In this document: in pieces, positions 16,472 to 24,989 of the stretch
How the letters are laid out: every line of letters begins with the position of its first letter
Position numbering within the stretch: position 1 is the stretch's first letter
DNA from: M3007 sp046160625
Lineage (GTDB): Bacteria; Bacteroidota; Bacteroidia; Chitinophagales; Saprospiraceae
Assembly: GCA_046160625.1 (NCBI GenBank)
Contig: JBJXGZ010000086.1
Span: forward strand, 15,462 to 79,461
Length of the DNA: 64,000 nt
Reading direction: 5' to 3'
Translations under genes and position numbers: made by a program
Notes under the pieces: generated by a model
Told to the model about the DNA's origin: nothing
The model's input: only the letters and a program-made list of their open reading frames with translations
Databases searched by the model: none

Positions 16472-19400
16472 ATGACTGTCCAAAACCAAACCTATTTACG
16501 GGCAATCTTATACTTTTCAGCCCTCTTCTTTTTTCTGAAGAGTGGATGGGCGCAACAGCACTCCATTCCCACCTGCGTTTTTGACGAGCCTCGATTCGAG
16601 CATTTCACCACAACCGACGGCCTGGCCTCGCGGCACATCAAGTGCATCGCACAGGACTCAATGGGCTACCTCTGGATTGGCGGTGAGGATGGCTTGAGTC
16701 GCTTCGATGGTGTTCATTTTCGCAATTTTTACAAAAATATCGGCAGTCCAAATGGACTGAATAGCTCCGTTGTCAATTGCCTATATGTGGGAAAAGACGG
16801 CCTCGTTTGGATTGGCACGGCAGGAGGGTTGAACTGCTTCGACCCTAAAACAGACCGTATTTGCCAATTCAATCCGGATGGAGCCGATTCTCTTCATACG
16901 CCCGTCAATATAGGCTGGATCCACGAGGATGGGGATGGTGAGACAATATGGATTGGTATAGGTTGGCTTGAACCACCGCATACGCTCTGCGCCCTCGACC
17001 GCAGGACTTGGACATTCACCAATTATGAATGGCCTGAAAAAAAGTTTGGTAGTGATTCCAAGACGACCATCTCAATGGTGGTAGATAGGTCGGATCCTAA
17101 CCGGCTGATTATGGCAGGCTGGGATTTGATAATGTATTTTGACAAAAAAACGCGGCAATTCAGTGACCCTGGCCTCAAAATAGGGAAAATATATGGGGAG
17201 GGATATTACCGATTCCACCATATTTTTCAAGCACGAAACGGCTTGTTGTGGCTACTGGGACACGACTTTGGCTTAATCTGCATTGATCCACGGACACACC
17301 ACGTCGAAAAAATCATCAAACCCGCATCCTTTCTAAATCTGCCTAACGGCGTGATCTGCTTCAAGACGGTTTCTGAAGAAGAGTTGCTGGTTCCAGGCCA
17401 CCGTAATCTTTTCCTGCTAAACACCGAAACCCGGGAGCAAGTAAAACAACTATCCTTGGCAAACGTCAGCGGTGATATCTGGGCCATGATGGGCGACCGC
17501 AATGGCAGTTTCTGGATTGGCACAACAACTGGCCTTTTTCACTTCAGCAACAGGCTCAATCTTTTTCACCATTTGAAATACGTCTACAAAAACAGTTGGG
17601 GCGATTGGCATGACTACGGTGATGTTTGGGATGCGGCAGATTATCCACAAGGCAATCAAATCATTACTGTCAATCGTTCGCCACAGCACCTAACGGTATT
17701 TCACCCGGAAACGAATGAATCGTTCTTTGTCAATTACCCACAAAAAACAAGCCTTGACCAGGCGGGCGATCACGGCTTCAGCCGTATCTTGATTGATCAA
17801 CAAAGCAGGGTCTGGTTGGTACACGTTGGTCTGTTTCGTTACGATCATAAAAGTCGAAAAATCAGGCGTTTCCACCATCCCAAACTTGATGCGTTGGGCA
17901 TCCAGAATTGCTATTTTCGTACGATTGAACAAGATCAAGAAGGCAACATTTACGCCGCTGATCGCGAATATCTTTTCTTTTTCAATTTTGAAAAAAACAT
18001 TTTTCGCCGTATCAACTGGCCCGATTTACCCTTGGATAAAAAAGTGGAAAGAACTTTCAATCGCCCCTGTTTTGCGCCTAATGGAAAAGTGTTTTTTGGG
18101 ACTAAATCAGACCTTGTTGAATGGGACATAAAAATTGACAAATGGAGAAGCTATCAGCTGCCACCTGAATTAAATCTCACGACAGAGGTCTATCCTGTTG
18201 GTCCAGCCCTCGACAAAAACGGTAATTTTTGGATCGCATGCCATCGAAAAGGAATGGCAAAAGCCTGTATCATCGGCGATTCGCTGCACATATTGAAAAG
18301 GTATGACGCCCCATTTGGCTCACTTCGGGCCACCGCTTTTTGGCACTGTATGGCAGATCGGGACGGCATCATCTGGGTGGCGACAACCAATGGACTGGCT
18401 CGAATCGACCCCGAAACAGATAATGTCTTGATGCTCAACGAGCGCTGGGGACTGGATGAGCCGGATTGTAACGAACGCATTTTCGAACAGGCTGCTGACG
18501 GTCGCATTCTGTTCACAGCAGGCCAGAAACGGGAACGCCGTCAAAATCTACATTGGTTCGATCCGCGCGATTTGGTTTTAGAAGAACGGCCGCCCAATGT
18601 TCTACTTGAACACCTATCCGTTTTAGAAAATCCTTTACAGATGGACACTGCTTTGGCATTTAGAAAGGTCATCCATCTAAGGCACTTCGAGAACTTTTTT
18701 GATATCAAGTTCACAACGATAACTTTTTTCAATGCCGATTCATTGCAGTTTTCCTATAAACTCGACGATTTTCAAGACAACTGGTCGCAGCCTTCCACTA
18801 ACCGCACGGCCGCTTTCACCAACGTGCCGCCGGGCCGCTACACATTTATGGTAAAAGCACGCACGCCCAATGGTTTTTGGAGCGAACGCCCGACGCAAGT
18901 CGAAATTATCATAGCGCCCGCGTTTTATCAAACCTGGTGGTTCCGGCTTCTTTTAACCGCGCTAACGCTGGGATTCGTGGGCTTCGCCACCGCCTTCTAT
19001 TACCGTTTCCGCCTTCGCGCCCAACAACTCGCCATCGAAAAAAAACTCCGCGAAGCCGAGCGCAACGAACTCCTGCTACAAAGCACTCTCGCCCTCCAGC
19101 ACGAGCGCGACCGCATCGCTGCAGAGATGCATGACGAACTTGGCGGCGGCCTGTCCACCATCCGTCTGGCCAGCGAACGCGCGAAAAAAATAGAGTCGCC
19201 CGAGGAGACTCAGGCCGTGCTCGCCCGCGTGTCGCAGATCGCCATTGGGCTGGTGGGCAACATGCGCGGCATCGTGTGGGCCATGGACACCCAGAACGAC
19301 TCGCTCGACAGTTTGCTCTCCTATCTGCGCCAGTATGCCCACCAGTTTTTGGCCGACAACGCCCTCGTTGCGCATATCGAGATGCCCGACGAAATCCCCG

Positions 19401-19729
19401 ACATTCCGCTCAGCGGGCAGTACCGCCACAACGTGCTGCTCACGCTGAAAGAATGCCTCAACAACGTGGTGAAACACGCCGAGGCCAGCGAGGTGTGGCT
19501 CAGCGCGAAGATTGAAGACGGCGAACTGCGCATCACCCTGCGCGACAATGGTAAGGGCTTCGACCCGAAACAAGCAGTGGGCAAAGGCAAGGGCTTGCGG
19601 AGTGTGTTCAAGCGGATGGAAAGTATTGGTGGGAGTATTCGGTGGGAAGAGCGTGAACAACCCGCCTACGTTGAAATTTTGACGGGTAAAGGGACGGTAG
19701 TTCTGCTGGATGCGCCGTTGCGTAATTAA
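16472..19729 (+). CDS. Two-component sensor histidine kinase with periplasmic beta-propeller and Y_Y_Y domain, copy 1
   Basis: A 1085-residue inner-membrane sensor. A signal peptide (LYFSALFFFLKSGWAQQ) precedes a periplasmic region with Reg_prop repeats (GYLWIGGEDGLSRFDG, GLVWIGTAGGLNCFDP, GSFWIGTTTGLFHF) and a Y_Y_Y domain (YKLDDFQDNWSQP...NVPPGRYTF). One transmembrane helix lies at about 823-848. The cytoplasmic half is a HisKA_3-type dimerisation domain with the phospho-acceptor in AEMHDELGGG (His887), then an HATPase with N box (LKECLNNVVKHAE), DNGKGFD and GKGLRSV. It is a classical kinase; unlike many propeller hybrids it has no receiver or AraC domain. The response regulator at 23100 is the obvious partner. 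Confidence 0.92.
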   Translation: MTVQNQTYLRAILYFSALFFFLKSGWAQQHSIPTCVFDEPRFEHFTTTDGLASRHIKCIAQDSMGYLWIGGEDGLSRFDGVHFRNFYKNIGSPNGLNSSVVNCLYVGKDGLVWIGTAGGLNCFDPKTDRICQFNPDGADSLHTPVNIGWIHEDGDGETIWIGIGWLEPPHTLCALDRRTWTFTNYEWPEKKFGSDSKTTISMVVDRSDPNRLIMAGWDLIMYFDKKTRQFSDPGLKIGKIYGEGYYRFHHIFQARNGLLWLLGHDFGLICIDPRTHHVEKIIKPASFLNLPNGVICFKTVSEEELLVPGHRNLFLLNTETREQVKQLSLANVSGDIWAMMGDRNGSFWIGTTTGLFHFSNRLNLFHHLKYVYKNSWGDWHDYGDVWDAADYPQGNQIITVNRSPQHLTVFHPETNESFFVNYPQKTSLDQAGDHGFSRILIDQQSRVWLVHVGLFRYDHKSRKIRRFHHPKLDALGIQNCYFRTIEQDQEGNIYAADREYLFFFNFEKNIFRRINWPDLPLDKKVERTFNRPCFAPNGKVFFGTKSDLVEWDIKIDKWRSYQLPPELNLTTEVYPVGPALDKNGNFWIACHRKGMAKACIIGDSLHILKRYDAPFGSLRATAFWHCMADRDGIIWVATTNGLARIDPETDNVLMLNERWGLDEPDCNERIFEQAADGRILFTAGQKRERRQNLHWFDPRDLVLEERPPNVLLEHLSVLENPLQMDTALAFRKVIHLRHFENFFDIKFTTITFFNADSLQFSYKLDDFQDNWSQPSTNRTAAFTNVPPGRYTFMVKARTPNGFWSERPTQVEIIIAPAFYQTWWFRLLLTALTLGFVGFATAFYYRFRLRAQQLAIEKKLREAERNELLLQSTLALQHERDRIAAEMHDELGGGLSTIRLASERAKKIESPEETQAVLARVSQIAIGLVGNMRGIVWAMDTQNDSLDSLLSYLRQYAHQFLADNALVAHIEMPDEIPDIPLSGQYRHNVLLTLKECLNNVVKHAEASEVWLSAKIEDGELRITLRDNGKGFDPKQAVGKGKGLRSVFKRMESIGGSIRWEEREQPAYVEILTGKGTVVLLDAPLRN

Positions 19730-19760
19730 ATCCTATAAGGTTTTCAAACCTTATAGGATT
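19729..19760. terminator. Perfect 15-bp hairpin after sensor kinase 1
   Basis: AATCCTATAAGGTTT (19729-19743) and its exact complement (19746-19760) with a two-base loop start at the stop codon. It is a probable terminator or mRNA-stabilising hairpin separating the two kinase genes. Confidence 0.6.
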
Positions 19761-19840
19761 GTGCGGGGGCCAAAAATTTGTTCCACAATAAATTTCAATC
19801 GAGACTTTTGCTCATCCCCAGTTCAACGCCTTGAATCGAA

Positions 19841-22800
19841 ATGGTATTTTTATATAAAATAGTATTAAAAAAAGCCCTGTTCGCAGCACTTTTCGGATTG
19901 GCAGCAGTTGCGATTCCTGCTCAGCCCGATGCAATTTCTTTTGAAAGATATGGGCTAAAAGACGGATTGCCAGATGAGTTGGCGAGGGATTTTGCCGCCG
20001 ATACATTTGGATTTCTGTGGGTTCTGCATCGGGATGGAATCAGTCGCTTCGATGGTTTTAAATTTAAAAACTACAGCTTGCCAAATAACCCCTCAAACAA
20101 TCACCTCGTTTGCGATCGTGCCAACCGCATTTGGGTCATTGCGAACGACCAGCTGTATCGTTTTGACCGTCGTACCGATATGTTTTCCAAAGTAACTTTG
20201 CCCGATTCAACTTTTGGCGGGCAGATGGCTTTTTTGCCCACCCCCGACGGCAATGTCTGGTTTCGGCGACGGCAAGGGCTTTTCAGAATAGGCCCGACTG
20301 ATCTGGCCCCCGTTTTGGTGTCGGCGAAAGTCCCCATATCTCGCCGTGACCATAGTTTTGGAGATAGCAAGGGCCGGTTCTGGTTCAGTGGTTGCGATTT
20401 TCTGCTTATTCGATTGGACTTGCAGCAAAATCGCCTCGATTCGTTCCCATTCGACCCCCTTGGCTGTGCGCACCAATGGTTTGAAGACCCGAAAACGGGC
20501 ATGATTTGGGTTTCCACCTGGACGTTCGGTCTTGTAGAAGTCAACCCAGAAACAGGCGAATCGAAGTCGTACAAAGCCCCTCCGACGATGCGAAACATCT
20601 TTTTCGGATTCACACTTTTCCCTGAACTAACAGGCGACCGTATCCTCTGGTGCAATGCAGTGAACGGGGAAGAGGGTATCTGGCTTTTTGATTTAGACAA
20701 GAAAAGATTTCTCAAAAACTACCCCCACGAACCGCTAAACCCCTATAGCCCACCCGGTAAGGACCTTGGTGGTGTTTGGCGCGACTCGATAGAAGGCATC
20801 CTTTGGATTTCCGCTCACCCTGATGGCATTGCTTCCTGCAACCCTCGAAAACAGCAGTTCCAAGTGTTGAATTGGCCGGGCGGTTTTGGAGGCAATAACG
20901 TGAGATTCATTTGGTCAGAGCATCCGCAAGCGCTCGAACGGTCCGTTTTTACCTATGATCAGCAGCACATTACCCTGAAACAACCTGGCAAAAACGAGTT
21001 TTCAAAATTGCCCTATCGGCAATTTGGCTGGGTGAAGGACGACTATATGTTCCTGCCCCTCGCCTGCCGCGATGCCCAAAACCGATTGTGGATTTTTGTG
21101 CCGACCGGACTTTATTTGATGGATGAGGCTAATTGGCGCATCCTCAAAAAGTGGAACCTGCCTTTTGCCCGCAATCGAAAGGATGGCTCGCAAGGGTTTG
21201 TCATTGACCAGGCGGGTAATTTTTGGCTGGCCTGGATGAATGAAGTTTGGAAATTCTATCCCACTGAAGGGCGGTTTCAGAAAATCACCGAGGTCGCGCT
21301 GCCAGACGAGGTTGCCGATCCGGAAGTTGCCCCTGACGGCTCGATTTGGGTGGTCGCCACTCAATCAATTCTGCGCCTTGATACGCGAACGGGTGAAAAA
21401 CGGGTGTTTCCGCTGCCGCAGCCAAAAATGGACTCCATCCCACCTATCGTGTTCGGAATCAAACAAATTGATTTTGACAAAAAAACAGGTCTGGTTTGGG
21501 CTGCTTCTACCTGGGGTCTTTTCCGCTTGAACCCTGCGACAGGCGAAACGACTTTTTTCCCGATTGTCTGGCGAGGGGTTTTTCCGAATTGTCGTGGCCT
21601 GCGTTTTGATGATTTCGGGAAAATCTGGGCGCCGACCTATCGGGGTCTCGTCCGATTCGACCCTGAAACGGGTCAACATGAATTTTTCACCAGCTTCAAT
21701 GGCTTGTTTGCAAACGCCCAACAAAGCATTTTTAAAACAGGCAGGCTATTGTATTCGGTGCTGGGAAATGGCGTTTTGCAAGAAATAAACCCATATGCCT
21801 TTGACCAAGAGGAGAAACCGTTGAGGGCATTCATCACCGGTTTTCGTATTCTTGACAAACCACAGCGCTTCGATTGGGACAGCGTGACTACTCATCCATT
21901 TGAAATCCATTCCCGGCAAAACCGGCTGACGTTCGAGTTCAGTGCACCGGATTTCTATACCGCTGGCCAGCTGTTGTTTGAATACAAACTCGAAGGGTTT
22001 CACGAAGACTGGATTAAAAACGGATCGGAACGAACGGCCAATTTTACCAACCTCGCTCCAGGCCACTATGTGTTCCGCGTACGCACCCGTCACGATTTTA
22101 GCCAGAATTGGTCGAAAGAGGGGGTTTTCAAGTTGTACGTCCGACCTGCTTTTTATCAAACCAATTGGTTTTATACCCTTTGTGTTTTGGGGATAGGTGT
22201 TTTCTTCTACGCCCTTTTCGGCTTCCGCCTCCGCGCCCAACAACTCGCCCTCGAAAAAAAACAGCGCGAAGCCGAGCGCAACGAACTCCTGCTACAAAGC
22301 ACCCTCGCCCTCCAGCATGAGCGCGACCGCATCGCTGCCGAGATGCATGACGAACTGGGCGGCGGCCTCTCTACCATCCACCTGGCCAGTTCGCGCGCCC
22401 AAAAAATGCAGTCGCCCGAGGAGACGCAGGCCGTGCTCGCCCGTGTGTCGCAGATCGCCATCGCGCTGGTGGGCAATATGCGCGGAATCGTGTGGGCCAT
22501 GGACACCCAAAACGACTCGCTCGACAGCCTGCTCTCCTACCTGCGCCAGTATGCCCACCAGTTTCTGGCCGACAACGCACTAACCGCCCACATCGAAATC
22601 CCCGACGAAATACCTGACATTCCGCTCAGCGGGCAATACCGCCACAACGTGCTGCTCACGCTGAAAGAATGCCTCAACAACATCGTGAAACACGCCGAAG
22701 CGAGCGAAGTGTGGCTAACGGCGGGCATCGCCGAAGGCGAACTGATCATCACGCTGCGTGACAACGGCAAGGGCTTTGACCCTGAAGCAGTGGTGGGCAA

Positions 22801-23005
22801 AGGCAAAGGCTTGCGGAGTGTGGTCAAGCGGATGGAAGGTATTGGCGGGAGTATCAGGTGGGAGCGTGGCGAGGAACCCGCCTACGCTTTCACTCGCCAT
22901 AGGCTTGTCGAAGGAGAGGAGGCTTCCGCCTCCGTCAAGACTTCGGCGGATAAAACGGCGGGTAAAGGAACTGCGGTGGTAGTGCGGGGGCCATTGAATG
23001 GATAA
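19841..23005 (+). CDS. Two-component sensor histidine kinase with periplasmic beta-propeller and Y_Y_Y domain, copy 2
   Basis: A 1054-residue tandem paralogue of the preceding kinase. An N-terminal signal peptide (LFGLAAVAIPAQP) is followed by propeller repeats, a Y_Y_Y domain (YKLEGFHEDWIKN...NLAPGHYVF), one membrane helix (FYTLCVLGIGVFFYALFGF) and a HisKA_3/HATPase core with His836 in AEMHDELGGG. The sensory half is strongly diverged from copy 1, but the kinase half (about 22220-22860) is almost identical in DNA to 19010-19640. Near the C-terminus it carries about 25 extra residues (FTRHRLVEGEEASASVKTSA) encoded by a palindromic repeat. The stop lies shortly before the response regulator gene. 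Confidence 0.92.
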   Translation: MVFLYKIVLKKALFAALFGLAAVAIPAQPDAISFERYGLKDGLPDELARDFAADTFGFLWVLHRDGISRFDGFKFKNYSLPNNPSNNHLVCDRANRIWVIANDQLYRFDRRTDMFSKVTLPDSTFGGQMAFLPTPDGNVWFRRRQGLFRIGPTDLAPVLVSAKVPISRRDHSFGDSKGRFWFSGCDFLLIRLDLQQNRLDSFPFDPLGCAHQWFEDPKTGMIWVSTWTFGLVEVNPETGESKSYKAPPTMRNIFFGFTLFPELTGDRILWCNAVNGEEGIWLFDLDKKRFLKNYPHEPLNPYSPPGKDLGGVWRDSIEGILWISAHPDGIASCNPRKQQFQVLNWPGGFGGNNVRFIWSEHPQALERSVFTYDQQHITLKQPGKNEFSKLPYRQFGWVKDDYMFLPLACRDAQNRLWIFVPTGLYLMDEANWRILKKWNLPFARNRKDGSQGFVIDQAGNFWLAWMNEVWKFYPTEGRFQKITEVALPDEVADPEVAPDGSIWVVATQSILRLDTRTGEKRVFPLPQPKMDSIPPIVFGIKQIDFDKKTGLVWAASTWGLFRLNPATGETTFFPIVWRGVFPNCRGLRFDDFGKIWAPTYRGLVRFDPETGQHEFFTSFNGLFANAQQSIFKTGRLLYSVLGNGVLQEINPYAFDQEEKPLRAFITGFRILDKPQRFDWDSVTTHPFEIHSRQNRLTFEFSAPDFYTAGQLLFEYKLEGFHEDWIKNGSERTANFTNLAPGHYVFRVRTRHDFSQNWSKEGVFKLYVRPAFYQTNWFYTLCVLGIGVFFYALFGFRLRAQQLALEKKQREAERNELLLQSTLALQHERDRIAAEMHDELGGGLSTIHLASSRAQKMQSPEETQAVLARVSQIAIALVGNMRGIVWAMDTQNDSLDSLLSYLRQYAHQFLADNALTAHIEIPDEIPDIPLSGQYRHNVLLTLKECLNNIVKHAEASEVWLTAGIAEGELIITLRDNGKGFDPEAVVGKGKGLRSVVKRMEGIGGSIRWERGEEPAYAFTRHRLVEGEEASASVKTSADKTAGKGTAVVVRGPLNG
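22876..22966. repeat. Palindromic-repeat expansion inside sensor kinase 2
   Basis: Between ACCCGCCTACG and GGCGGGTAAA lies an extra GC-rich palindromic stretch (GGAGGCTTCCGCCTCC and an inner CGAAGGAG/CTTCGGCGG) that copy 1 lacks at 19668-19690. It stays in frame and adds about 25 residues to the kinase C-terminus. Confidence 0.55.
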
Positions 23006-23099
23006 GGCTACAGTTGCTGGGGTAAACCAAAGTTATATTGCACGGAATTTTTATGTGCCTCACCTTTGTGACATCAAAAACGAGACACCCAAATCAGTT

Positions 23100-23759
23100 A
23101 TGGACCTAGTCAGAATCAGCCTTGTAGAAGATGACCCTGAGTTTCAGGAATGGCTGATTTCTGAGCTGAGCGACGCGCCACGATACCAGTGCATTGGCCG
23201 CTACCACAAGGCAGAAGATGCGCTGGCGAACATCCCAAAGGCTGCGCCAGACATTGTCATTATGGATTTAGGACTGGAGCTTTCAGACATTGACGGCATC
23301 GAGTGTATGCTCCGGCTAAAGTTGGTAAGTCCTGATCTGAAGTTCATGGTCATTACCGGGCAGCCGGATGATGAGCGGGTTTTTGAGGCATTAAAAGTAG
23401 GCGCCGGGGCGTACCTCCAGAAAAGCGAGATACCGAAAAACATGATCGAGGTACTTGACGAGTTTCAGCGCGGTGGCGCTCCGATGAGTGCGGGCATTGC
23501 CCGGAAAGTAATCGCCAGTTTTCATCAGCCGCCCAAGGAGATCGCATTGGTGCAACAACTCAGTCCGCGAGAGCGGGAAGTGCTCGACCTGTTGGCTAAA
23601 GGGTATCTGTACAAAGAAATCGCCGACCGGCTGCCCAATGAAAACGACCGCAGCAAGAAAATCTCGGAAGGCACCGTCAAGATACACGCACATAATATCT
23701 ACCACAAACTTCAGGTAAACAACCGGACGGAGGCGATTGGGAAGTACTTGAAGCGGTAG
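23100..23759 (+). CDS. NarL/LuxR-family response regulator
   Basis: A 219-residue DNA-binding regulator. The receiver domain has the acidic pair in LVEDDPEF, the phospho-acceptor Asp56 in IVIMDLGL and Lys in YLQKSEI. The LuxR-type HTH begins LSPREREVLDLLAKGYLYKEIADRL and ends HNIYHKLQVNNRTEAI. It contains an unusual ten-residue loop (PNENDRSKKI) between the first two helices. ATG 23100 (MDLVRISLVEDD) is preferred over an upstream start overlapping the kinase gene. A promoter-like TTG-N20-CACCTTTG precedes it by about 30 bases. It lies directly after two HisKA_3 kinases, the usual partners of this class. Confidence 0.92.
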   Translation: MDLVRISLVEDDPEFQEWLISELSDAPRYQCIGRYHKAEDALANIPKAAPDIVIMDLGLELSDIDGIECMLRLKLVSPDLKFMVITGQPDDERVFEALKVGAGAYLQKSEIPKNMIEVLDEFQRGGAPMSAGIARKVIASFHQPPKEIALVQQLSPREREVLDLLAKGYLYKEIADRLPNENDRSKKISEGTVKIHAHNIYHKLQVNNRTEAIGKYLKR

Positions 23760-23850
23760 GGGTATTCCCGCTCAATTTGCTGATTCAAAAAACTAACCGT
23801 GCTGCAAGGCGCAAGCAATTTCTATTTTCTCAACTAAATTTTTCTCAACG

Positions 23851-24942
23851 ATGAAAAAGCCAATCCCAACCACCCCATTTCTGATAGGTCTTGCGTTGCT
23901 AGCCCTATTTCAATCAAGCCACGCACAATCGGAACAAACAAATTGGCAGCGTTGTATCAAATGTGAAGGCTTGTTTTTTGCCGGCAATGCAACAAAAGGA
24001 AGATGTGCAGCTGGAGGCAGGCATGATAACTCGGCCAATGGTTTTATGATGGATTTTAGCCAAAACGTATCGGGAGGGCAAAGAGGTTGGAAATGGTGCC
24101 GTAAATGCGAAAGCCTTTTTTGGGGCTACTACAGTACGAAAAAAGGGGTGTGCCCCAAAGACGGTAATGCCCACGACGATCAAGAAAGTGGAGAATACAC
24201 CCTTTTCAGAGCGCAGCACCCGCCTAATGCTCATTTTACAGACAACTGGGATATGTGTACAGTATGCCTTGGCCTGTATCAAACATCGAACAATAAGTCT
24301 ATATGCCCAAACGGTGGGCCTCACCAGCCAAAAGGCTATAATTATGTGGTAAAGCTCAACCGTGCAGATGCCGGGCAATCAATTGAGTATGTTACGAAAA
24401 GCATCACCCTGTCGCGGATTTGTGTAAACGACCATCCTGAAGGTGTGTGGGGTTATGTGGATGTCGAGGTGTGGGAACTTGACGAAGATGGCAACAAATA
24501 TAAACAAATTAAATCCCGCGAACAAGGCATCTTCGCCCGAATGATGAGCCTTATGCCCACCAGTAGGTTGCACAGTGAGCCATATTATGAAAATGAATCT
24601 GGTCATCCACCAGCATCAGGTGGCAATTTCGAAGCGACCTGGACCTATAAGATCAAAAAAGACAAACTCGAAAAAGGCCAGATCTATGTAGTGATTAGAT
24701 GCCGCTTAGAAGCCGAGCACAAAGACAATGATTGGGCAGCAACTGGTTGGCACGGGATGGCAGAAGAAGCTGAGTATGGGTTTAGGTGGCACGAAGCCCC
24801 TTGCATTGGTTTGATAGATAAAGACAACAGGGGCGATTCTGCCGACAGGGGCGATCAAAACTACTGCTATACTGTAGCAGGCCCATACGCTTCAAAAACT
24901 GACAGGTGGCATGCATATCGTGCAGTGTTTATCCTTAGGTAG
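23851..24942 (+). CDS. Secreted protein with three Cys-rich W-x-C-x-x-C repeats
   Basis: A 363-residue exported protein with signal peptide MKKPIPTTPFLIGLALLALF ending at SHAQS. Residues of about 30-165 hold three copies of a repeat: W-x-R/W-C-x-K-C-x-(G/S)-L-F-x-G, a Cys-x-x-x-G-x-H segment, then a Gly- or Tyr-rich end (WQRCIKCEGLFFAG, WKWCRKCESLFWGY, WDMCTVCLGLYQTS). Such repeats occur in secreted bacterial and fungal proteins; the paired Cys and His suggest metal binding or disulphides. The C-terminal 200 residues are a beta-rich domain I do not recognise (ICVNDHPEGVWGYVDVEVWELDED). The metalloprotease gene starts 48 bases downstream in the same direction, so the two are probably co-expressed. 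Confidence 0.8.
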   Translation: MKKPIPTTPFLIGLALLALFQSSHAQSEQTNWQRCIKCEGLFFAGNATKGRCAAGGRHDNSANGFMMDFSQNVSGGQRGWKWCRKCESLFWGYYSTKKGVCPKDGNAHDDQESGEYTLFRAQHPPNAHFTDNWDMCTVCLGLYQTSNNKSICPNGGPHQPKGYNYVVKLNRADAGQSIEYVTKSITLSRICVNDHPEGVWGYVDVEVWELDEDGNKYKQIKSREQGIFARMMSLMPTSRLHSEPYYENESGHPPASGGNFEATWTYKIKKDKLEKGQIYVVIRCRLEAEHKDNDWAATGWHGMAEEAEYGFRWHEAPCIGLIDKDNRGDSADRGDQNYCYTVAGPYASKTDRWHAYRAVFILR

Positions 24943-24989
24943 CGCCCGAGCCAACCATTAATATTCTGTAAACCAAATCCTCACATAAA

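Noticed and set aside
19076..19660. Minus-strand frame opposite the kinase domain of sensor kinase 1 (also seen at 22207-22827)
   Set aside because: High GC at third positions of the kinase gene keeps the opposite frame open; the same shadow appears in both paralogues.
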